Shown: positions 44,002 through 52,189 of the stretch, piece after piece
Layout: every line of letters begins with the position of its first letter
How positions within the stretch are numbered: the first letter of the stretch is position 1
Origin: DASSFG01 sp035547915
Lineage (GTDB): Bacteria > Planctomycetota > Planctomycetia > Pirellulales > JAICIG01
DNA length: 64,000 nt
NCBI GenBank assembly: GCA_035547915.1
Contig: DASZTS010000004.1
Location: 1 to 64,000, forward strand
Direction: 5' to 3'
Program-made: the position numbers and the translations under genes
The notes under the pieces: generated by a model
What the model was told of the DNA's origin: nothing
Seen by the model: the letters and a program-made list of their open reading frames with translations, nothing else
Database searches by the model: none

Positions 44002-44140
44002 CTGGAGTATCGTATGCCTTCGGCGAGAACGAGGGCCCACCGACGGCATCGTACAAGAGGTTTATCGAATGCCCGCAGGGTGCGGCCAGATGAAAATCGG
44101 GCACTTGCGCAAAAAGGCATTCGGTTTTTGTACGCCGAAA
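43971..44140 (-). ncRNA. ssrS: structured RNA with terminator, resembling 6S RNA
   Basis: On the minus strand, CCCTGCGGGCATTCGATAAA resembles the 5' side of the 6S central bubble (CCCUGCGGUGUUCGU in many bacteria). It is followed by a long hairpin (44007-44054: GTACGATGCC and GTCGG paired with CCGA and GGCAT-A-CG-A-TAC) and then by GCCCGC, which can pair back with GCGGGC at 44071-44076. The 3' end is a strong terminator. The 5' end is a guess. Family assignment rests on this partial resemblance; a leader or attenuator for the gene at 43876 is the alternative. Confidence 0.4.
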
Positions 44141-44322
44141 TACCGCTGATCGGACGGGCGTAAAGCTCAACGACGACAAGACTTGAAGCCCTCCAGCCGA
44201 GCGCCCGTACTCGGCGGGATCGGGAGAGGTGTCTCCGGGGCGGGCCGCGCGACAAAAACCGCGCCGGCAGTTACCGGCTACCAGCGCGGAAACGTCGATG
44301 TGCGGGTCGTGCCGTCACATCG

Positions 44323-44496
44323 TCAGTTTTGTTTCTCAGGTGGGTATTTGTAGATCCGACCGCACTCGCCGCAGCGATAAGGCTTCCACGCGGGCGGCAA
44401 TTCTCCTTGAGAGACGTTCTCACGATGTTTGTAGTCGTCCGGCAAACGATGTTGGTGAACACCATCGCCGCATGATGGGCACTTGGGCAGATCCAT
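44323..44496 (-). CDS. small zinc-ribbon protein
   Basis: This 57-residue frame starts at MDLPKCPSCGDGVHQHRLPD and ends PYRCGECGRIYKYPPEKQN. The two CxxC pairs form a classic zinc ribbon, and a stop follows directly. An upstream in-frame ATG at 44613 adds an Arg/Pro-rich stretch without features, so I prefer 44496. No ribosome site is clear. Function unknown. Confidence 0.55.
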   Translation of the reverse strand: MDLPKCPSCGDGVHQHRLPDDYKHRENVSQGELPPAWKPYRCGECGRIYKYPPEKQN

Positions 44497-44918
44497 AAGA
44501 TGAGACGGATGCAGGCAAGGCGGGAGGGCAATCCTTGCCTCTGGCGGGCGCCCAGGCCGTCGCCGGGCGTGACCTCTGAATATAGTGCCACGCGACGGGA
44601 ACCAAAGGTTCATTTTCGCGCAATCTGGCCGAAAAACGTTGACGATATTCTGACGATCGTTAGCGTGAGGCCAACCGAACTCATCGTCGCTCCGGCAGGC
44701 TCAGGATGATGCAACCCTGCCGGGGCTTTTTTTGTCGCTAGAGCGCGCGAGACGGGGCTCCGACAAATGTTGGGATCCGATCGGGGTGGCGCGTCCCGAG
44801 GTCCTCCGACGCGATCGGTAAACCAGATCGCGATTCCGCTGCCCGGGTATGCGGCGAACCTCCGATACGTGGAGCTTGTCTCAGCTCCAACACTCTGCAC
44901 TCCTTTTTCGCGCAGCCG
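44497..44918. other. intergenic stretch with an orphan plus-strand terminator
   Basis: No gene is supported. A terminator lies at 44692-44733. Ahead of it, TTGACG at about 44639 and TAGCGT 16 bases later could form a weak promoter for a 60-nt RNA. Confidence 0.35.
44692..44733 (+). terminator. orphan intrinsic terminator
   Basis: The stem CCGGCAGG / CCTGCCGG is followed by GGCTTTTTTTG on the plus strand. No plus-strand coding gene ends upstream, so it may close a small RNA. Confidence 0.6.
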
Positions 44919-45362
44919 ATGGTTCCCAACGCTTCCGCCGTCGAATCGCTCAGGCAGATCGATGCGCTCGACGAGTCACAGGTCGAGCAGCTTTGCCACC
45001 TACTCGAGAAGGAGTGGGGGCTGAAGGGCCGCACGGTCGCCGACGTCCGTTTGATGATCCAGAATTCGAGCCTGATCGTCGCCTTCGCCGAGAAGCAAAG
45101 TGGTCGACTGGTGGCATGGTGTCGTGTTCTGACCGATTTCGTGTTCCATGCCTCGGTACATGGGGTGATCGTCGCGGAAGATTGGCGCGGACGCGGGGCC
45201 GGGCGGAGTTTGATGGGTGCCGTCGTCCAGCATCCCCGCTTGCAGCGGGTTCGTTCGATCTGGCTTCGCTGCCTGCCCGAAATGGAAGGTTTCTACGCGA
45301 AGTGGGGTTTCGTCGCGCCCTCGGATGATGGCTTATGGCTGCGAAGGCAGGAGGGTGACTAG
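44919..45362 (+). CDS. GNAT-family N-acetyltransferase
   Basis: This 147-residue protein shows the GNAT core: SLIVAFAEKQSGRLVAWCRV, then VHGVIVAEDWRGRGAGRSLM, which contains the acetyl-CoA motif R-G-R-G-A-G, and RCLPEMEGFYAKWGF, the common C-terminal Y-x-x-x-GF block. GNAT enzymes transfer an acetyl group to amines on small molecules or proteins; the substrate cannot be read from sequence. It stands alone. Confidence 0.85.
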   Translation: MVPNASAVESLRQIDALDESQVEQLCHLLEKEWGLKGRTVADVRLMIQNSSLIVAFAEKQSGRLVAWCRVLTDFVFHASVHGVIVAEDWRGRGAGRSLMGAVVQHPRLQRVRSIWLRCLPEMEGFYAKWGFVAPSDDGLWLRRQEGD

Positions 45363-46059
45363 AGGATATTGAACGACGGCATCCATCAAACTCCGCGGAG
45401 CGCTCGCCGAGCGTTTGGCTCGCAGCCGGGTGCCCTCTCATTGTCAGGTGTCGGCCAGCGCATCACCTGTGACGCAAAGCCGTTGGGCGCGACTATTTCG
45501 ACCGTCGTATGGACTCGAACAGATGCCGCGGGTGGTTCGCTGCGAGTACCGACAGTACTTTCCGCCTACACGCAGGAAAGGGGAAAAGGACCAGGGGAAG
45601 AGAACATGAAAAAGGAAACAGGGGAGGTAGTGAGATTTACTGTCGGTACTGTCGGACAGCAGCCTGCGGTTGCGAGGTTACTCACCAACCTGGCCTCACG
45701 CTGGTCGTTCGACGATCATCGGAGAACCTTCACCACGCTAATCCCCTCAACTACCAAACCGATCCCTCGCTTCACCCCGCCGCTCTGGTGCAGTCTAATG
45801 TGGTCGCGGGGCCAATGGTTTCCGGCTAGCCATCGAAAGTGGCGCCCGATACTGTCAGAAAGCCAGAAGCGGAACGCTTACCGGCTGCCCTGAAGCAGGA
45901 CTGATGCGTGCCACGTCCACAATTCACCCTCCGCGCGTTGCTGTGTTTCCTCATAGCGGTAATTCGCTGGTTGCGAATGTTCTATGGGGAGGCGATAAGG
46001 TTTCGACGTCAGATGAGGGGCCTGATTCGCCACCCGGAAAACCGAGCGAATCCCTAACC
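45363..46059. other. intergenic stretch, no gene seen
   Basis: This is about 700 bp without a supported gene. Open frames exist on the plus strand (from 45369) but show no domain. It may hold a decayed gene; nothing specific is visible. Confidence 0.4.
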
Positions 46060-46260
46060 ATGCCCCGCCAGTTCTCGTTAATGTCATTGCTGCGGTTGAT
46101 GGGTGTGGTCGCGTGTCTCGCTTGGGCGTGGTCGGTTATAGATCCCATGTTACCTCTGGCCCGCGTGCTAGTCATTGCCACTATCGTTATGGCACCGGTG
46201 GCCTACCTCTGGCTCATGGCGTTCGAGTCAAAACCAAAGAGGTCGCGACGGAAACGGTGA
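46060..46260 (+). CDS. small membrane protein with a QFSL N-terminal motif
   Basis: This 66-residue protein, MPRQFSLMSLLRLMGVVACL then AWAWSVIDPMLPLARVLVIA, has two membrane helices and a basic end (KPKRSRRKR). The start is placed at ATG 46060 so the motif sits at the N-terminus, as in the 50-residue protein at 49188. Function unknown. Confidence 0.6.
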   Translation: MPRQFSLMSLLRLMGVVACLAWAWSVIDPMLPLARVLVIATIVMAPVAYLWLMAFESKPKRSRRKR

Positions 46261-46520
46261 TAGACTGCTCACTTCCCAGGCACCAGAATAAAACCGGCTC
46301 GTTTCTTTGGCACGCTTCACGCCGGCACGCCGGGGACACACGAATAGAGCGCTAACCCGCCGCGCGACCGGTTGCGGGGCAAGTGGGCGGCAAGTATGGT
46401 AAAATGTTCGGGTCCTTTTGCCGGCTGACGGGGCGGCCGGCTAAGAGTCCGCGTCGTAACGCTTGCATTCAACTGCCTCGCGCACCGCGAGAACACCAAA
46501 AAACCTGACGAGTCTGCCGT

Positions 46521-48302
46521 ATGGCTCCCGCCACGAAAACCGATACGAATACGAAAGCGCCGGCCCGACAGATGGCGTGCGGCTCCGACATCCTCGTCGA
46601 AGCCCTGATCCATCATGGCGTCGAGGTGATCTTCGCCTATCCGGGCGGTGCCAGCATGCCGCTGCACCAATCGCTCACGAAGTACAGGGACCAGATCCGC
46701 ACCATCCTGCCGCGGCATGAACAGGGAGGCGCGTTCGCCGCCCAGGGTTATGCCCGCAGCACCGGCCGGCCGGGCGTGTGCATGGCCACCAGCGGCCCCG
46801 GCGCGACCAACCTGGTGACGGCCATCGCCGACGCCAAGCTCGACAGCGTGCCGCTCATCGCCATCACCGGTCAGGTGAAGACGGCCGTCATCGGCAGCGA
46901 TGCCTTCCAGGAGACGCCCATCGTCGAGGTCTGCCGCGGCATCACCAAGCACCATTACCTGGTGACCGACGTGCGCGACCTGGCCCGCGTGGTGAGCGAG
47001 GCATTCCACATCGCCACCACCGGCCGGCCCGGCCCGGTGCTCATCGACCTGCCGAAGGATGTGCAGCAGGACCAGACCGTGCCCGATTACGACGCGGCCA
47101 TGCACCTGCCCGGCTATCACATCGAGACGCGGCGGGCCCGACCCGAACAGATCGCGCAGGTGGCCGCCGCCATCAAGCGGGCCAAGCGGCCGGTGATCTA
47201 TGCCGGCGGCGGAGTGATCGCCGGCGAAGCGAGCGACGAGCTGCGCGAGTTGGTCCGCAAGACGGGCATTCCCGTGACGATGACCCTCATGGGGTTGGGG
47301 GCGTATCCCAGCGGCGAACGGCTGTCGCTCGATATGTTGGGCATGCACGGCAGCGTCTACGCCAACTACGCCGTCGACGAATGCGATCTGCTGCTGGCCC
47401 TGGGGGTGCGGTTCGACGATCGCGTGACCGGCAAGGTGTCGGAGTTCGCCAAGCACGCCAAGATCGTGCACATCGACATCGACCCCTCCGAGATCAACAA
47501 GAACAAAGAGGCCCACATCCCGATCGTCAGCGACGTCGGCTACGCGTTGGCCGAACTGAACAAGATCGTCGAGGCGCCTTCCGACCTGAGCGACTGGTGC
47601 TCGCGCATCGACGCCTGGAAGAAGGCCGAGCCCTTCAAGTACGACCGCGACTTTCCGGGCATTCTGCCGCAGCACGCCATCAGCGAGTTGTCGCGGCTGA
47701 CGGCCGACCGCGACACGGTCGTGTCGGTGGGCGTGGGACAGCACCAGATGTGGGCCGCGCAGTATTTCAAGTTTCGCCGGCCGCGCGGCTGGATGTCGAG
47801 CTCGGGGTTGGGCACGATGGGTTTTGGTCTGCCGGCGGCGATGGGTGCCAAGGTCGCCCACCCCGACGCCCTGGTCGTCGACATCGACGGCGACGGCAGC
47901 TTCTTGATGAACGTCCAGGAGCTGGCCACCTGTCACTGCGAGAAGATCCCCGTCAAGGTGCTGCTGCTCAACAACCAGCACCTGGGCATGGTGGTGCAAT
48001 GGGAAGACCGCTTCCACGCCGGTAACCGGGCCCATACCTACCTCGGCCCGATCGACAATCCCGAGGCGGTCGGCCAGGGCAACGGTATCGGCCCTGAGCG
48101 GCGCTATCCCGACTTCGTGACGATCGCCCGCGGCTTCGGCTGCGGCGGCCGGCACGTGAAGGAGAAGGCCGAGCTGGTCGACGCCCTGCGCGAGATGATC
48201 GCCTACGACGGCACCTTCGTGCTCGACGTGCAGGTGCCGTATCAGGAACACGTGCTGCCGATGATCCCCGCCGGCATGACCGTCAAGGACCTGATCAAGT
48301 AG
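46521..48302 (+). CDS. ilvB: acetolactate synthase large subunit
   Basis: This TPP enzyme condenses two pyruvates (or pyruvate and 2-oxobutyrate), the first step of branched-chain amino acid synthesis. N-terminal domain: IFAYPGGASMPLHQSL and LPRHEQGGAFAAQGYARSTG with the catalytic Glu. The FAD-type central domain is present (RPVIYAGGGVIAGEASDELR). C-terminal TPP site: DIDGDGSFLMNVQELA then LLLNNQHLGMVVQWEDRF. Length 593 is usual. No ilvN or ilvC follows, which differs from the common ilvBNC order. Confidence 0.9.
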   Translation: MAPATKTDTNTKAPARQMACGSDILVEALIHHGVEVIFAYPGGASMPLHQSLTKYRDQIRTILPRHEQGGAFAAQGYARSTGRPGVCMATSGPGATNLVTAIADAKLDSVPLIAITGQVKTAVIGSDAFQETPIVEVCRGITKHHYLVTDVRDLARVVSEAFHIATTGRPGPVLIDLPKDVQQDQTVPDYDAAMHLPGYHIETRRARPEQIAQVAAAIKRAKRPVIYAGGGVIAGEASDELRELVRKTGIPVTMTLMGLGAYPSGERLSLDMLGMHGSVYANYAVDECDLLLALGVRFDDRVTGKVSEFAKHAKIVHIDIDPSEINKNKEAHIPIVSDVGYALAELNKIVEAPSDLSDWCSRIDAWKKAEPFKYDRDFPGILPQHAISELSRLTADRDTVVSVGVGQHQMWAAQYFKFRRPRGWMSSSGLGTMGFGLPAAMGAKVAHPDALVVDIDGDGSFLMNVQELATCHCEKIPVKVLLLNNQHLGMVVQWEDRFHAGNRAHTYLGPIDNPEAVGQGNGIGPERRYPDFVTIARGFGCGGRHVKEKAELVDALREMIAYDGTFVLDVQVPYQEHVLPMIPAGMTVKDLIK

Positions 48303-48378
48303 CCCTCGCGAACTCCGCAGGCGTCACGAATCCGGCTGTCATCACGAATCAGGCATTGGGCGGCCGCCCATCACGCTC

Positions 48379-48936
48379 TTGGCCAACCGCGACGAAATAC
48401 CCGAGATTGCGTTCACGGGCGATCTGACGGAACGCGAAAGCGATCTGACCGACCAACTGCTCGACGTGCCTCCCGGCGGAAGCTGCCTGATGTATTTCGA
48501 TTCGCCGGGCGGCAATCCCTATGTCGGCCTGTCGCTCATGTCGCTGATGATGCTGCGCGGCGTGCAGGCGACGGGCATCGTCACGGGCGAATGTTCGTCG
48601 GCCGCGCTCTGGCCGCTGGCCGCTTGCCGCCGCCGGCTGGTGACGGTCTACAGCGTGCTGTTGTTTCATCCCATGAAATGGCAGAGCGAGGAGAACGTCG
48701 GCCTGGCCGAAGCCGCCGAATGGGCGCGGCACTTCGGCGACTTGGAAAAGACGATGGATCAACTGCTGGCCGAACTATTTGGCGTGCCCGACGCGGATAT
48801 GTCGCGTTGGATGCAACCCGGCCGCTACCTGACGGGCCGCGAGATCGCCGATGCCGGCCTCGCCGAGCTGATCACGCTCAAACCGCTTCCGTTCCTGCCC
48901 CAGCCACCCGCTCGCCGTAAGTCGCGGAGCCGCTAG
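48379..48936 (+). CDS. ClpP-like serine protease homologue
   Basis: This 185-residue protein has the ClpP/crotonase fold signs: MYFDSPGGNPYVGLSLMSLM (oxyanion loop GG), TGECSSAALWPLAACR with the likely catalytic Ser, LLFHPMKWQSEENVG with the likely His, and GRYLTGREIADAGLAELI where ClpP has Asp. It is shorter and more divergent than ClpP itself, so it is probably a relative that may lack ClpX binding. It starts at TTG 48379; no ATG is in range. The gene follows ilvB by 76 bp, perhaps on the same transcript. Confidence 0.7.
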   Translation: MANRDEIPEIAFTGDLTERESDLTDQLLDVPPGGSCLMYFDSPGGNPYVGLSLMSLMMLRGVQATGIVTGECSSAALWPLAACRRRLVTVYSVLLFHPMKWQSEENVGLAEAAEWARHFGDLEKTMDQLLAELFGVPDADMSRWMQPGRYLTGREIADAGLAELITLKPLPFLPQPPARRKSRSR

Positions 48937-49035
48937 GCGAGCGCTGTGCCCGCGCTAGCTATTAGGCGGCCAACGCGGCGGTAGTGATACCCGTTCAGCG
49001 ACGAGTCAAACATGAACCGTAGAAATTAGTCGGTT

Positions 49036-49188
49036 TTATTCCGGTGCGCGAAAAATAGGCGGCTCATCGAAATTGGGATTCACCCATCGGTATTCGACGT
49101 AAGCTCGATGCGAGGCGATGCCGGCCAAGTAGCACGCGAGGCAGGCCATCAACCACAGCAACGTCTTCAGGGTGAACTGGCGGGGCAT
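49036..49188 (-). CDS. 50-residue membrane protein with a QFTL N-terminal motif
   Basis: Read on the minus strand from ATG 49188: MPRQFTLKTLLWLMACLACY then LAGIASHRAYVEYRWVNPNF and a short tail, stop at 49036. It has one membrane helix. The N-terminus matches the small protein at 46060 (PRQFSLMSLLRLM). It is too short for many gene finders but the shared motif supports it. Confidence 0.6.
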   Translation of the reverse strand: MPRQFTLKTLLWLMACLACYLAGIASHRAYVEYRWVNPNFDEPPIFRAPE

Positions 49189-49386
49189 GGACTAGAAGGG
49201 TAGCGGAAATTAGCGTGGTGAAGATTCTATGGTGCTCGCTGAGCGACCAGCGGCGGCGCACGGCGTTATTCGTCTTACCGCGGCGTGCCCCGATGTAGCC
49301 GGGCGCCAGCCGGTCTCCATTGCCTGTTCGCGCCGGCACCACCACGCCCTTCGGAGGACCTCAGAGCGTGCCATCCAGGCGCATCG

Positions 49387-49881
49387 CTATCCGCGGCGCA
49401 TGGCGCGGGCGATGTCTCGCTGCACGCTGGCCTTTTTGATCTTTTCGCGCTTGTCGTGCAGCTTGCGTCCGCGACAGATGCCCATGAGGATCTTGGCCCG
49501 ACCGTCCTTGAAATACATCTTGAGCGGCACGAGCGTCAGGCCCTGCTCGTAGGCTCGGTTGGCAAACTTGTGTATCTCGCGGCGGTGCAGCAGTAGCTTG
49601 CGCGGCCGGCGCGGGTCGTGGTTGAAGCGATTGGCCTGGGCATATTCGGGGATGTCGCAGCCGAGCAACCACACCTCTTCCCCTTTGACCCGCCCGTAGG
49701 CTTCCTCCAGCGACAGCTTGCCCGTGCGCAGGCTCTTCACTTCGCTGCCGACCAACACCAAGCCACACTCCAACGTCTCGAGCACCTCGTACTCGTGACG
49801 CGCGCGGCGGTTCTGGGCGATGAGCCGTTCGTTGTCGTGCTCACGGTCGGGCTTTGCCTTGTTCTTGCCGGTTTTGGCCAT
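49387..49881 (-). CDS. smpB: SsrA-binding protein
   Basis: This 164-residue SmpB binds tmRNA and delivers it to stalled ribosomes. The core is conserved: NRRARHEYEVLETLECGLVL, VGSEVKSLRTGKLSLEEAYG, and LHRREIHKFANRAYEQGLTL with LVPLKMYFKDGRAKI. The C-terminal basic tail (HDKREKIKKASVQRDIARAM), which enters the decoding site, is present. No tmRNA gene was seen in the window. Confidence 0.95.
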   Translation of the reverse strand: MAKTGKNKAKPDREHDNERLIAQNRRARHEYEVLETLECGLVLVGSEVKSLRTGKLSLEEAYGRVKGEEVWLLGCDIPEYAQANRFNHDPRRPRKLLLHRREIHKFANRAYEQGLTLVPLKMYFKDGRAKILMGICRGRKLHDKREKIKKASVQRDIARAMRRG

Positions 49882-50098
49882 AATTCCGCTGCGTTTCGTG
49901 GCCCGCTGCCGTTGGGGCCTGCTCGGTCACACCCCGATCTTGGCCCGATTTCGCCGGGCTGATACACTTCAATTATCGACCACGATGGCGGTGGGACCAC
50001 TACCATGCAGTCTTTTACTCTCTCGGCCGACCGGGCTCAAGTTGCACGGTGCCGACGGCCGGAGAGTGTACCGCCGCTGATGCCTTCCAGAACTTGCC

Positions 50099-50851
50099 AT
50101 GCCAACCACTGCCCAACTCGAAGCGCCGCGGCCTCCGGCCGTCGAAGCGCACTTGCTCGGGCAGGTCGACTTCGACGACTGCCTGGCCCTCCAGCAGCGG
50201 CTCGTCTATGAAACGTCGGGTTGCGGCAACGCGCCCATCACGCTGCTCGTCTGCGAACATCCGTTGAAGATTACCGTGGGCCGGCAAGGTTCGCGGGCGC
50301 ATATCCGGATGAGCCACCATGAGCTGGTCAGCCGGCAGATCGACGTTCGCTGGGTCAATCGGGGCGGAGGTTGTCTGGTGCATGCGCCGGCCCAACTCGC
50401 CATCTATCCGATCGTGCCCCTGGCTCGCTGGTCGTTTTCGGTGGGCGACTATCTGTCGCGCCTGCAACAAGGGTTGGCCGAGGCGCTCGACGAGGTCGCT
50501 TGCCCGGTCGAAACCCGGCCGGGACGGTTCGGTCTCTGGGCGCACAGCGGCCAGGTGGCCGCGATCGGCGTGGCCGTGAAGAACTGGACGACCTATTACG
50601 GCGCGTACGTGAACGTGGCGCCGGCCCTCTATCCTTTTCGCTGGGTGCAAACCGACCCGGTCGACGATACGCCGATGACCTCTCTGGCGGCCGACCGTCG
50701 CCGCCCGGTGCGGATGTCAGGCGTGCGCGAAGCGGTGGTGCGACGGTTGACCGCCGCGTTGGGGTGCGAGCGCTGCCATATCTATACGGGCCATCCGCTG
50801 TTCCGGCCGCCGCGTGGAGATCGCCATGTACGACCTGCCCGTGTTGGGTGA
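50099..50851 (+). CDS. LipB-like octanoyltransferase homologue lacking the Cys/Lys dyad
   Basis: This 250-residue member of the LipB/LplA fold (PF03099) retains LLVCEHPLKITVGRQGS and WVNRGGGCLVHAPAQLAIYP (LipB has RGGQVTYHGPGQ). The Lys that activates octanoyl transfer in LipB (GEKKICSLG) is Gln here (SGQVAAIG), and the acyl-carrying Cys (NPCGY) is Val (DPVDD). So the standard mechanism cannot work. The lipA start lies inside its last 26 bp, so the two are translated together. It may be a divergent transferase or a non-catalytic binder. Confidence 0.7.
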   Translation: MPTTAQLEAPRPPAVEAHLLGQVDFDDCLALQQRLVYETSGCGNAPITLLVCEHPLKITVGRQGSRAHIRMSHHELVSRQIDVRWVNRGGGCLVHAPAQLAIYPIVPLARWSFSVGDYLSRLQQGLAEALDEVACPVETRPGRFGLWAHSGQVAAIGVAVKNWTTYYGAYVNVAPALYPFRWVQTDPVDDTPMTSLAADRRRPVRMSGVREAVVRRLTAALGCERCHIYTGHPLFRPPRGDRHVRPARVG

Positions 50852-51722
50852 CGTCGCCGTCGCCGAACCACCTCGCCGCCTGCCGCGCTGGCTGAAGCGG
50901 AACGTGCCGTTGGGGAACGCCAACCATTTTACGGCCCGACTGCTCGACGAGTTGCGCTTGGAGACGGTCTGCGACAACGCCCGTTGTCCGAACCGCATGG
51001 AGTGCTACTCGCAGAAGACGGCCACGTTCATGGTGCTGGGGAGCGTCTGCACCCGTCCCTGCGGGTTCTGCGCGGTCGACCGCGGCAAGACGCAACCGCT
51101 CGAAGACGACGAGCCCGAGCGCTTGGCCGAAGCCGCCTTTCGCCTGGGGCTGCGGCACGTGGTCATCACCTCGGTGACGCGCGACGACCTGCCCGACGGC
51201 GGCGCCGAACATTTCTATCGCTGTGTGTTGGCCGTGCGGGCCCGCACCGGAGCGGCAGTGGAGGTGCTGACGCCCGACTTCATCGGCAAGCCGGGGGCCG
51301 TCGACCGCGTGGTCGAAAGCCAGCCGGAGGTCTTCAATCACAATACCGAGACGGTGCCGCGGCTCTATCGCCGTGTGCGGGGCCGCAAGAGCGACTATCG
51401 ATGGACTCTCGCCCTGCTGCGCCGCGTCAAGGAGCTGCGGCCCGAGATCAAGACCAAGAGCGGCCTGATGCTGGGGCTGGGCGAGACGCGCGACGAATTG
51501 CTCGACACACTGGCCGATCTGCACGAGGCCGGCTGCGATCTACTCACGCTGGGGCAGTATTTGCAACCCTCGCCCGGCCATCTGCCGGTCGACCGCTACG
51601 TGCCGCCCGAAGAATTCGACGAACTGGGCGAGATGGCGCGGCAGATCGGCTTCGCCCAGGTGGCCAGCGGACCGTTCGTGCGATCGAGTTACCATGCCCG
51701 CGATATGGCCGAGGCGGGCTAA
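50826..51722 (+). CDS. lipA: lipoyl synthase (radical SAM)
   Basis: LipA inserts two sulfurs into octanoyl groups on lipoyl domains. Both iron-sulfur sites are intact: the auxiliary cluster CDNARCPNRMEC (CX4CX5C) and the radical SAM site CTRPCGFC (CX3CX2C). The C-terminal RSSYHA motif is present. Also visible are VITSVTRDDLPDGGAEHF and FNHNTETVPRLYRRVR. ATG 50826 is chosen because GGAG lies six bases upstream; it overlaps the LipB-like gene. The full set of motifs says that lipoate is made by this organism. Confidence 0.95.
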   Translation: MYDLPVLGDVAVAEPPRRLPRWLKRNVPLGNANHFTARLLDELRLETVCDNARCPNRMECYSQKTATFMVLGSVCTRPCGFCAVDRGKTQPLEDDEPERLAEAAFRLGLRHVVITSVTRDDLPDGGAEHFYRCVLAVRARTGAAVEVLTPDFIGKPGAVDRVVESQPEVFNHNTETVPRLYRRVRGRKSDYRWTLALLRRVKELRPEIKTKSGLMLGLGETRDELLDTLADLHEAGCDLLTLGQYLQPSPGHLPVDRYVPPEEFDELGEMARQIGFAQVASGPFVRSSYHARDMAEAG

Positions 51723-51791
51723 GGTCGGACGTCGAATAACTTGCGTGGTTTCGGCCGCCCTCACCCGACCTCTCCCGGAGGGAGAGGGAAT

Positions 51792-51887
51792 ACGCGCGGC
51801 GTCTGGTTTGCAGGTCTGCACACCACGGGAATATCACGAGTCCTGACGCGCGGCGTCCGGTTTCTACGTTGCACACTACGGGAATAT
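51792..51887 (+). repeat. two imperfect 42-bp direct repeats upstream of the lipoyl-like gene
   Basis: ACGCGCGGCGTCTGGTTT ... CACCACGGGAATAT (51792-51834) and ACGCGCGGCGTCCGGTTT ... CACTACGGGAATAT (51846-51887) differ at about eight positions. They end five bases before the ATG at 51893, so the second copy is the leader. An IR, CCTCTCCCGGAGGGAGAGG, lies just before at about 51770. Confidence 0.7.
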
Positions 51888-51892
51888 AAAAA

Positions 51893-52153
51893 ATGTCGGA
51901 GGAGCGTTGTGTGATGCGGTTGCCGGACCTGGGGCTGGGCGAGACGCCGATCGTGGCCAGCCTGTGGTTGGTGGAGCGCGGCAGCGAGGTGACCGAGGGC
52001 GATCGGCTGTTGGAGGTACTGGCGGGCGAGGTGACCGTCGATCTTTCGGCGCCGGCCAGCGGCATCCTGAGCCAGAGGCTGGTCGAAGACGACGACCCGA
52101 TCGTCACGGATCAACCGTTGGCCATCATCCAGATGCGGCGCGACGCGGAATAG
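51893..52153 (+). CDS. lipoyl/biotinyl-like domain without the attachment lysine
   Basis: This 86-residue single domain, MRLPDLGLGETPIVASLWLV then ERGSEVTEGDRLLEVLAGEV and TVDLSAPASGIL, follows the E2 lipoyl domain fold. The attachment turn, normally (T/S)DKA, reads AGEVTV: the lysine is Glu. It cannot be lipoylated or biotinylated at the usual place. Its position after LipB-like and LipA genes suggests a shared context, perhaps binding rather than carrying. A homologue with the same AG(D/E)V turn seems typical of planctomycetes, from memory. Confidence 0.7.
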   Translation: MSEERCVMRLPDLGLGETPIVASLWLVERGSEVTEGDRLLEVLAGEVTVDLSAPASGILSQRLVEDDDPIVTDQPLAIIQMRRDAE

Positions 52154-52189
52154 CCGGGCGTCGGATCGTCGACGTCGTTATCCAACCGT

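Noticed and set aside
46317..48251. 644-residue minus-strand frame opposite ilvB
   Set aside because: IlvB motifs are complete on the plus strand; the antisense frame is low-complexity His/Gly/Asp-rich.
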